64,000 nucleotides of DNA from Rhyzopertha dominica (lineage: Eukaryota; Arthropoda; Insecta; Coleoptera; Bostrichidae). This document shows positions 59,701 to 64,000 of this stretch, piece by piece. Position numbers and translations under genes: made by a program. Every line of letters starts with the position of its first letter. The stretch's first letter is position 1. Under the pieces are notes generated by a model, which did not search any database, was not told where the DNA came from, and saw only the letters and a program-made list of their open reading frames with translations. The DNA lies in assembly GCA_025024175.1 (NCBI GenBank), contig QCXZ01000003.1, positions 58,856,023 to 58,920,022 of the forward strand, read 5' to 3'.

Positions 59701-60971
59701 GGACGAAAATTAAATCTTTTTGAACGACTGGAAATTTAAAAGGCTGTTCCGGTCAAACATTGTGTGCCATCTAGTAAGCTCACGGAGCAACAAATGGTCG
59801 TTAATGTCGCAGCCTGCAACCTGGATGGCAAGTTACGAGAAATTCCGAACAAGGACCCAGACATGGACACGCCATTTTAAGTAATGTATGTTTCGTTAAA
59901 TAAACCATCGTAAAACGCAAGAATATTTCAATACAGTCCACATCAATCGAGGCCCCAACAAAGTCTATAGATAATAATCAACACATCACTAACGACCAAT
60001 TAGATTTTATATCATTCCTTCTGTTAACTGCTCTGGGTTATGTATATTTTCAAATTGATCTTAATTTTCCTGTTTTAATGTTTATTTCTTGGCTTTTCAT
60101 TTATAACCTCTGATTAGTTAAGACCATATGAATAATTTTGTTATCACACCAAAGTGACCTGTGTTTACTTTAAGATTTTATTGTTAATAACTAAAGTAGT
60201 TAGGATGTTAGATATGATGTTAACTTTGATAAAAAATGGGAATCAATTTTAACTTGTACAAGTTTGCTGTTTAGACATGTGGTTTCAAATCCCTGTTTTT
60301 TGAAATGCCGGTTAGCTCGTCGTTACAGTCAGCGTCTCCGTGTTCTAGACTCTGCCCGTCACCGTCATAATCTAAGTTATGGATTCTGGATCGAGGGTGG
60401 CCAACACAGCCAGATGTGAACACTTGTTAATTCTGTTTTTGTGTCCCACATGTGATTGTATTTATAACACACTTTCATATTCTTTAGATTTAGTATGTTG
60501 GTATACTCTGAAGAACCGAAAGGTTCGGAACAGATCTCTTAGAAATTATCAAATACCGTGAAACAACTAAGTGTAATTTATTTTTATAAACCAGTTCTAT
60601 GCCGTGTTGTCTACACTAGACCTAAACTGCACTGATGAGCTGTAATGACAGCGAAATAGTACTATCTGCAGTTGGTTGAGGTGTAGACAGCACAGCATAG
60701 ACATGCATTTTATTTTTATTTTGTTACTTTTTCACTGGCGAACAAGTTTTCATTCATAGAAAAGTAAAACAGCCTGCCACAGTATCTCCCTAGGTGAACA
60801 AATTTCAAATGTATATTATCTCAAGTGCAACAAGCAATTCATCTGCATACACAAATATTGTACTCGTGCCTTTACCATCATCTTCTGATTCACTGCTGTT
60901 GCACTCTGTCTCAGAACTACTGGTTGTCTCTGTCTCTGATTCACTTTCATTTGAGACATCCATTTCTACAT
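35677..60971 (-). CDS. Mbs: Mbs/MYPT, myosin phosphatase targeting subunit, 3' part
   Basis: Regulatory subunit that targets PP1c-beta to myosin II and is inhibited by Rho kinase. Exons in transcript order: 60971-60876, 58647-58453, 58398-58332, 56197-56063, 52961-52830, 51255-51133, 50945-50771, 47811-47659, 46265-46094, 46030-45909, 45849-45778, 39457-39263, 39207-39121, then 35763-35677 or 38642-38544. All GT-AG with matching phases; about 602 residues visible. Landmarks, compared with human MYPT1: acidic Ser/Glu segment; PVLRRANSFKND; SFVPPVRDEESETQRKAH with RRSTQGVTLEEI (Thr696 site); ERRPSWRLKVDGGSK; RRRRPKRRSTGVVTF (Thr853 site); KKLYEQTLVENERLKDKL; ELEKRERRAMERKLSEMEEE; terminal leucine zipper. 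The N-terminal KVKF motif and ankyrin repeats are not in the window, so the gene continues past 64000. The introns hold most of the transposons of the right half. Confidence 0.93.
38544..38642 (-). CDS. Mbs: Mbs proximal alternative terminal exon
   Basis: 32 codons plus TAG: QLQKLKAENERLKADNRSL then TRVINKLTNSAKK. It begins at a TTTATAG acceptor in phase 0, as does the distal exon, and shares 16 of 28 positions with it (QL..LK.EN.RLK pattern and L.RVI.KL). It is a duplicated, diverged version of the same exon and must be used alternatively because both end in stops. Confidence 0.85.
   Translation of the reverse strand, partial: QLQKLKAENERLKADNRSLTRVINKLTNSAKK
39121..39207 (-). CDS. Mbs: Mbs exon, coiled coil
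   Basis: TSKNSLSELEKRERRAMERK then LSEMEEELK: 29 codons, phase 0 both sides, matching MYPT1 EMEKRERRALERRISEMEEE. Confidence 0.92.
39263..39457 (-). CDS. Mbs: Mbs exon, start of C-terminal coiled coil
   Basis: SGTERSRSRLGSTNDLPLRG, DYKKLYEQTLVENERLKDKL and RKSEEELRDTKQTLERI. The donor is either GTACGT (exon ends 39263, used here) or GTAGTC six bases earlier; both keep phase 0. Confidence 0.88.
40478..40592 (-). ncRNA. Hammerhead ribozyme-like sequence, core-mutated copy
   Basis: Minus strand: outer stem GTCTGCAC/GTGCAGAC, inner stem I AACTGCA/TGCAGTT, core CTGACAA (expected CTGANGA), stem II GCTAT-AATG-ATAGC, GAAA, stem III around the palindrome ATAGATCTAT, then C. The G8 equivalent is A, so cleavage is probably lost. 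It lies in the Mbs intron in the Mbs sense direction. On its minus-strand 5' side (about 40600-40710 plus coordinates) is a repeat shared with 62298-62646. Confidence 0.75.
41584..42081 (-). CDS. Mbs: Mbs alternative first coding exon (short isoform start)
   Basis: 166 codons from ATG at 42081: MSFRSKQQVAPSRHRSSSAT, then a Ser/Tyr/Asn/Pro-rich region (for example YSSYTSPYNSYTSNYKSPYF), ending with RSVSLTSLNSEGYV at a GTGAGT donor in phase 0. That matches the acceptor of the exon at 39457. It encodes a predicted 288-292 aa protein joining this low-complexity head to the Mbs coiled coil and zipper, without ankyrin repeats or ROCK sites. Vertebrate PPP1R12 genes also make small C-terminal products (for example M20/M21 of PPP1R12B). 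A TATA box and initiator lie upstream. Confidence 0.82.
42141..42176 (-). promoter_or_regulatory. Internal Mbs core promoter: TATA box and initiator
   Basis: On the minus strand TATATA occupies 42176-42171, and an initiator-like CAGTT at 42145-42141 puts the A 32 bases downstream, the spacing expected for a TATA/Inr promoter. Predicted start near 42144 gives a 63-nt 5' leader before the ATG at 42081. Confidence 0.6.
42177..45777 (-). other. Mbs intron upstream of internal promoter
   Basis: AT-rich; no recognised gene or element in most of it. A TAGGGTGTCCTGTTTTTGTT end-like sequence lies at about 45629. Open frames at 42360-42572 and 42630-42941 resemble no known protein. Confidence 0.35.
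45778..45849 (-). CDS. Mbs: Mbs exon, acidic linker
   Basis: 24 codons, DLDPDKDHSSSGDYEDTTKL then NHQD. TTTCAG acceptor, GTAAGT donor, phase 0 both sides. Confidence 0.85.
45909..46030 (-). CDS. Mbs: Mbs exon with second inhibitory phosphorylation site (Thr853-like)
   Basis: QDKENDARNAQATLATQAAI then QRRRRPKRRSTGVVTFDNVD. KRRSTGV corresponds to the ROCK site around human MYPT1 Thr853 (KRRSTGVSF). GTAAGT donor. Confidence 0.92.
46094..46265 (-). CDS. Mbs: Mbs exon
   Basis: FKLEDATKSPEPPNTPSFIR, RPGLQSTVTTRPSSAPVE, then VTIPLRRPKSQDEK. Acceptor TTAATGCAG; donor GTGAGA in phase 1. Confidence 0.88.
46665..46905 (+). pseudogene. mariner transposase N-terminal fragment
   Basis: Reads FGNKAQSKTIVYRWYSEF, then LFHEGRPKFAIVPQHIDAVV, the HTH and linker part of a mariner transposase (F-G-x-x-A-x-S-x-x-T-V-x-R-W and GRPxxAVVPENIDAV pattern). 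Only about 80 residues remain; the catalytic domain is absent. Confidence 0.75.
47659..47811 (-). CDS. Mbs: Mbs exon
   Basis: LGSNSESPNGVSVTATITTA, then TREVEETEKVHERRPSWRL and KVDGGSK. Acceptor CTAACAG, donor GTATGT, phase 0. Confidence 0.9.
48232..50448 (+). mobile_element. DDE transposon relic with about 240-bp inverted repeats
   Basis: The left arm (48232-48475) and right arm (about 50240-50448) are inverted copies: TATAGTTCTTAAAACTGAAA, CCAGACAGGTCC, GGAAACATTTTGTAC and AATAACTAGAACCAATATAT all recur in reverse complement. The interior has a broken transposase at about 49140-50020, on plus. A block with a GAAACGTCAGAC motif at 48560-48605 (minus) looks like an inserted PLE end. Confidence 0.75.
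49140..50090 (+). pseudogene. Degenerate DDE transposase
   Basis: Open piece 49231-49488 (SYSTV-like helix-turn-helix PYSTVARIIKLNE). Then, in shifting frames, IVYLDETWYDTHDLTAKD (first Asp context YLDETW), TDGS, GKRLIILNICRARG, and PPYYYVLNPVKLIWSQLNHH (third acidic residue context LNPVELIWAQVK, here Glu changed to Lys). This is the Tc1/IS630-like enzyme pattern common in insect genomes. Confidence 0.72.
50771..50945 (-). CDS. Mbs: Mbs exon with principal inhibitory ROCK site (Thr696-like)
   Basis: SFVPPVRDEESETQRKAHAK then RVRETRRSTQGVTLEEIKSA, ending in an Asn run (VNNNNNEQ). RRSTQGVTL equals the motif around human MYPT1 Thr696, whose phosphorylation inhibits the bound PP1. Phase 2 in, phase 0 out. 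Confidence 0.95.
51133..51255 (-). CDS. Mbs: Mbs exon, Ser/Thr/Pro-rich linker
   Basis: GLKLNIPTNQTPTTSSGSTS, TTPTTPGGTRLAIFKNFF. Acceptor CCTTAG, donor GTATGA leaving AA of a Lys codon. Less conserved but phase-consistent on both sides. Confidence 0.75.
52830..52961 (-). CDS. Mbs: Mbs exon, Ser/Asn-rich linker
   Basis: NPGKDESIEKQTNNSSSSHI then ATSPVPNSQPIRLSI. TTTTTTCAG acceptor, GTGAGT donor, phase 2 on both sides. Confidence 0.8.
53560..53730 (+). repeat. Solo terminal arm related to the 48.2-50.4 kb element
   Basis: TAGGACCTGTCTGGTCGGGTCC, ATCATCTGTGTTTGCCTGTT, GCCATAAACGTCCC and GTTTTCTCATTTTCAATTTTAA occur in the same order as in the inverted repeats of that element. No partner arm was seen nearby. 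Confidence 0.65.
56063..56197 (-). CDS. Mbs: Mbs exon
   Basis: FYTRYLALHERIKATSYPYP, NNYPVLRNLQTTYLSNKYQR then SA. Acceptor ATGTTTAG, donor GTACGC, phase 2 both sides; the first base completes a Val codon with the previous exon. Confidence 0.85.
57262..57708 (+). mobile_element. Internally deleted mariner-like element
   Basis: The ends are inverted: AGGGTCAAGTAATACTTCAT on the left, with TAGGTATTACTTGACCCCT on the right. Inside, RLVGERGPIE then PPRSSDLTPPDFCLWRHLK (about 57423-57512) is the C-terminal DDE motif of a mariner-type transposase. Only that scrap survives. It lies in an Mbs intron. Confidence 0.65.
58332..58398 (-). CDS. Mbs: Mbs exon
   Basis: DNVNKDEEPVLRRANSFKND then PV. Acceptor TTTGCAG, donor GTAAGT. 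RRANSF is a potential basophilic-kinase site. Confidence 0.88.
58453..58647 (-). CDS. Mbs: Mbs exon
   Basis: KRNKVNTAPVAEQPVTVAIK, PPVAPPKFIEVNSDDNTPSW, RKITAKSTQPDATLKNF. Acceptor TTTTTCAG; donor GTACGG leaves one base, which joins the next exon as an Arg codon. Confidence 0.85.
59530..59739 (+). pseudogene. GIY-YIG endonuclease domain of Penelope-like element
   Basis: SGVYQINCNVSDAIYIGQSG then RRLETRINEHKKRF. It shows the VY...YIG motif, the catalytic Arg (in TRINEH) and LNLFERLEI before a stop. The RT domain expected upstream is not recognisable, so this is a 5'-truncated copy. Confidence 0.8.
60595..60702 (+). ncRNA. Hammerhead ribozyme, intact core (copy A)
   Basis: The core CTGATGA is at 60632-60638 and GAAA at 60653-60656. 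Stem I inner pair AACTGCA (60625-60631)/TGCAGTT (60667-60673), continued after an internal loop by GTCTACAC/GTGTAGAC. Stem II GCTGT/ACAGC with AATG loop. Stem III 4 bp (60656-60659 with 60662-60665). Predicted cleavage is after C60666. The 2-nt stem III loop and palindrome ATAGTACTAT suggest action as a dimer, as known for short-stem-III hammerheads. Confidence 0.85.
60876..60971 (-). CDS. Mbs: Mbs exon, acidic Ser/Glu segment (most upstream exon in window)
   Basis: VEMDVSNESESETETTSSSE then TECNSSESEDD. Acceptor GATTAAG, donor GTAAAG; phase 2 in, phase 1 out, fitting the exon at 58647. It corresponds to the acidic region C-terminal to the ankyrin domain in MYPT1. Confidence 0.82.
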
Positions 60972-62297
60972 CTTAATCGAAGCACGAAAAGAAGATCAAT
61001 CAATGAGTACACTACCAAGTAACGAAGTATGTTCCTCCTAATCAGACATGACTCCTTATGCTAACGATATTTGATTTTTTTGTTAATGAATGGCAAAGTA
61101 CTAGTTTTTCACAACAATGCAATATGACTATGTCTTTATGTTACAGAATAGATACAAAATAAACACTAAAATAAATTTTAAATCTTAAAGAGAGGCAAAC
61201 CAAAAGTAAGTATCCACTGCTTATAAATGGGTGTTTCTTTAAACAGGGGCTTGTAGTATAATTTCATTATGTTTTCAAAAACACTTTAACTTTCTCAAAT
61301 GCATCCTAGCATAGTGTTCTTGTTTCTTAGCACTTCTTACATATGATTTATATCTAACTACATGTTTTTTTAATCCAATTAAAATAAATAAATATTAACC
61401 TTAAAAAGTTATAGCACAACATAAGCAAAAAAATCAGTAGGTGCAATATGCTGATTTTTACTTCCAGTTTTTCTAGCTGTGTCGGAATCAATATCAATAG
61501 TACCATTATTAGCTTAAAATTTTACAGATAGATCAGTTCTGAAAGCTCTTTTAAATAACAAGTTTTTTTCGTTTGTAGTTTATATTTGACTTATGACAAA
61601 CACGGCAAGATCACCATGTTTATTACAAACAGAGGGTAATGTCAAACCCAAATGTTATAAAAATGCTAAGTAATCTTAAAGAACACATTTTAAAATTTCA
61701 TGGTACCATATTCATAAAAAAAGGGAATAAAAACAGTAACAATTTTTCTGAATATCTCAACAAGAATTCACCACAATGGATAAATTAATATGAAAAACTA
61801 TAGTTATTTTCATACACTATATGCCCACATTCAAAGAAAAACACCATATCAGGATTTATACATTTATCTCCTACATACAGTAAACTGTTTTTCTACATCA
61901 GCAGTTTCCAAAATTTACCTCAAAAATATACCTAAAAATGAGACACAAAATACATTGCATTTGCTTGCAAAAACTAACACCTGGCCAACTACCAAGGTGA
62001 TTTAAAATTGTGTGGCATAAACTCATATTTCCGAGGGCGAATATTTAAATAATATATATAGATACATCCAAAATTGTCATTTTTTAATATTATGAATTAT
62101 GGGGTGACTGGACTTATGGATTTATAAAGTACCGCCATGGTCGTCATTTTCACTCCAGAAAGAGCAGGAACAAGTGAACGAAGATGTTTCAAATAATATT
62201 AAGGAAATGTAGTGACCTATAGTATTTCAATAATGGAGAATTAAATTAGCAGTACTATGGTTTGGTGTATATCAGCACTCAGAGTTTAAATACAAGC
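60972..62297. other. Probable Mbs intron without recognised content
   Basis: AT-rich. No exon with MYPT similarity and no transposase were seen on either strand. Confidence 0.4.
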
Positions 62298-62646
62298 AAG
62301 TAAGAATTTAGGATGGCAATGCCATCTGTCAGCATTACACTAACATGATGACAAAGCCACCTAACTGCCTTAACAGGTACTACTTCCTAAGGAAAGTGAC
62401 CTGTAGCCTGACAAATTGGCATGCAACTGCATACTTCAATTTGACAGCAGGCCCCCATGGCACTTTTTGCTAGCGGGCAAGAACCGCGGGGGCCTGCTGT
62501 CAAATTGAAGTATGCAGTTGCATGCCAATTTGTCAGGCTACAGGTCACTTCCTTTAGGAAGTAGTACCCGTTAAGGCAGCTAGGTGGCTTTGTCATCATG
62601 TCAGTGTAATGTTGACAGATGGCATTGCCATCCTAAATTCTTACTT
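62298..62646. repeat. Large hairpin (about 160-bp arms) next to a hammerhead copy
   Basis: The arms (62298 to about 62456 and about 62486 to 62646) are nearly complementary; both contain GGATGGCAATGCCATCTGTC, CTACAGGTCAC and TGGCATGCAACTGCATACTT or complements. The outer half of the arm (TGACAAAGCCACCTA region) also occurs at 40620-40710 beside the minus-strand hammerhead copy, so hairpin arm and hammerhead travel together. Confidence 0.85.
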
Positions 62647-62683
62647 AAATCATACCATTGCTTTGATATATAGGCAAAACCAG

Positions 62684-62793
62684 TTCTATGCCGTACTGTC
62701 TACATTAGACCTAAACTGTACTGATGAGCTGTAATGATAGTGAAATAGATCTATCTGCAGTTGGTTAAGGTGTAGACAGCACAGCATAGACAC
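62684..62793 (+). ncRNA. Hammerhead ribozyme, intact core (copy C)
   Basis: CTGATGA at 62721-62727, stem II GCTGT-AATG-ATAGT (two G-U pairs), GAAA at 62742-62745, stem III from ATAGATCTAT, predicted cleavage after C62755. Stem I AACTGTA/TGCAGTT (one G-U), outer stem close to that of copy A. All invariant core positions are kept. Antisense to Mbs. Confidence 0.82.
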
Positions 62794-64000
62794 AGTGTTG
62801 CCAATTTAGCGGATTTTCCACTAGATTTAGCGGAATTTGATTTCCACCTAGCGGACAAAATGATAAATTGCGGATAGCGGAATTTTTAGCGGAATTCCTG
62901 TTGGAAACGTCTAATTCTATTATTCATGCAGCTTGTAGCTCCGTTTTAGATACTATTATACTAAAAATATTGCTGCGCTTAAAAAGGCATTTGTGTGACA
63001 TTTACTGTCTCTTCATTAGGTTATTCACGATATCTTGTGAGTAAAATATTACTCATGTGCGCGCAGCCCCAATGAGATCTCGCCATTGGTTGATGTTCAA
63101 ACAAGCTGTCATCCCGTTGGTTACACCCGCCGGAAACGTGACCTGCGTACTACTGCTTACAATCTAGAAAGCGCTATACGTGGCTGACAACTTAAAATGG
63201 CTGGTTTGCCCTTTACTAATTGTTCGTTGATGAGCGTTTTATATTATCAGCGATTTGAATTAGTATTATGTTTATCTGCGGCATCCCCCGTAATATTGGA
63301 ATATAAAATGAGTTTTAGTGTAATGATCTTGACGTTTCTTTTTAACAAATACGTTGCTTAGCAAAGGTAAGCGGTATTATTTATCTACTCAAACAAACGT
63401 TTGTTCTCTGTTCAAATAGTTTTAATTTTTTTATTGCGTGTAACTTTCTTGCTTGAGTAACATTAGGTAATTAGATCCTTTTTTTTAGAAATGGCGGAGA
63501 AAGTTAAAACAAAATATATTCAAAATTTTCGCAAGGAATGGTTAACGTTTCCACAGTTCAAAGACTGGTTAATGGACATTTCGGGTCATCCTTCGAGGGC
63601 ACGGTGCAAGTACTGCAAAACGGATTTCTCGGCAAAATTATGTGACATTAAAAATCATATGAATTCCGCTAAACATGTGAAAGCAGCGCAACCATTTTCG
63701 GCTGGTAGATCACTTACGCAAGCAAAATTAAGTTTTGCTACAAAAAATTTGCAATCAGTGGAAGCCGAAGCGAGACTTAGTTTGTATGTGTGCGCGCATT
63801 CATCTATTATGCCCATAGATCATCTACGAGAATTATGTAAAAATGCGTTTTACGACCCGACTGCTAAAAACTTGAAAATTCACAGGACCAAATGTAGTGC
63901 AATTTTAAAGAATGTGTTTTATCCACACTTTCAAAAAAATTACTGTAGTCCGTGGTCTGTGGATTTGTAAAATATAGTCTGCTATTAGATGAATCCAATG
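62793..64000 (+). mobile_element. 5' part of a hAT-like transposon, runs off the window
   Basis: Begins CAGTGTTGCCAATTTAGCGG, a hAT-type terminus, followed by five or more AGCGGA/AGCGGAATT subterminal motifs to 62900, which resemble transposase-binding repeats. A possible 5'-UTR intron (GTAAGC at 63367, TTTTTTAG at 63488) precedes the transposase ATG at 63491. The 3' end is outside the window. Confidence 0.65.
63491..63970 (+). pseudogene. hAT-like transposase with BED-type zinc finger, frameshifted
   Basis: MAEKVKTKYIQNFRKEWLTF leads into a BED-like finger (CKYCKTDFS ... H-x5-H, residues 39-61), then SLTQAKLSFATKNLQSVEAE. The frame stops at 63968, but the next frame continues with FVKYSLLLDESN to the window end, matching the LLLDESTD motif that opens the hAT catalytic domain. 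One base appears to be missing near 63966. Alternatively an intron starts at GTAAAA (63966), which cannot be decided here. Confidence 0.7.

Larger units (their letters stand above)
59530..60702 (+). mobile_element. 3' part of a Penelope-like element: GIY-YIG domain plus hammerhead end
   Basis: GIY-YIG endonuclease remnant at 59530-59739, then about 850 bp of non-coding 3' sequence with a CTGAAGAACCGAAAGGTTCG hairpin at 60491, ending in a hammerhead ribozyme motif (60595-60702). Hammerhead motifs in the terminal repeats of Penelope-like elements are published (Cervera and De la Peña); here the reverse transcriptase is missing. The element is antisense to the Mbs gene, in its intron. Whether all of 59740-60590 belongs to one element is inference. 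Confidence 0.65.

Overview
The window is a piece of an insect nuclear genome: AT-rich, with GT-AG introns of up to about 6 kb and introns full of degenerate transposons. The insect assignment rests on the middle gene, a four-zinc-finger homologue of Drosophila Pep (protein on ecdysone puffs), and on the transposon families present. The order cannot be fixed from sequence alone. Three isolated N bases (13698, 32845, 54997) are assembly ambiguities.

Three protein-coding genes are certain. (1) Positions 1-17934, plus strand: the 3' part (five coding exons) of a cytosolic Hsp70/Hsc70 chaperone with an unusual tail. (2) Positions 19832-31950, plus strand: a complete Pep gene of eight coding exons, 677 aa, with a Gly/Arg-rich N-terminus, an acidic stretch and four C2H2 zinc fingers. 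An uncharacterised membrane-protein ORF (19282-19755, minus strand) starts head-to-head with it. (3) Positions 35677-60971, minus strand: the 3' two-thirds of Mbs/MYPT, the myosin phosphatase targeting subunit. It carries both ROCK-type inhibitory phosphorylation sites and the C-terminal coiled coil. Its ankyrin-repeat 5' part lies beyond the right edge. Mbs also shows an internal TATA promoter with an alternative first coding exon (41584-42081) and two homologous alternative terminal exons (38544-38642 and 35677-35763).

The rest is mobile-element debris. Elements include a mariner/Tc1-type element with very long inverted repeats (2788-4390), a Crypton-type tyrosine recombinase relic (about 8290-9165), TA-flanked foldback elements, a Tigger/pogo element with a nested insertion (13204-17069), several Penelope-like (PLE) fragments (12.5, 24.0 and 59.5 kb), a non-LTR reverse transcriptase scrap (28.5 kb), a DDE transposon with long inverted repeats (about 48.2-50.4 kb) and the 5' end of a hAT-like element running off the right edge.

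The most interesting non-coding signal is a family of three hammerhead self-cleaving ribozyme motifs (60595-60702 plus, 62684-62793 plus, 40478-40592 minus). The conserved core and all three helices are readable, and base pairs covary between copies. One copy follows a Penelope-like GIY-YIG endonuclease remnant. The two copies with an intact core lie antisense to Mbs; the only copy in the Mbs sense direction carries a core mutation expected to abolish cleavage.
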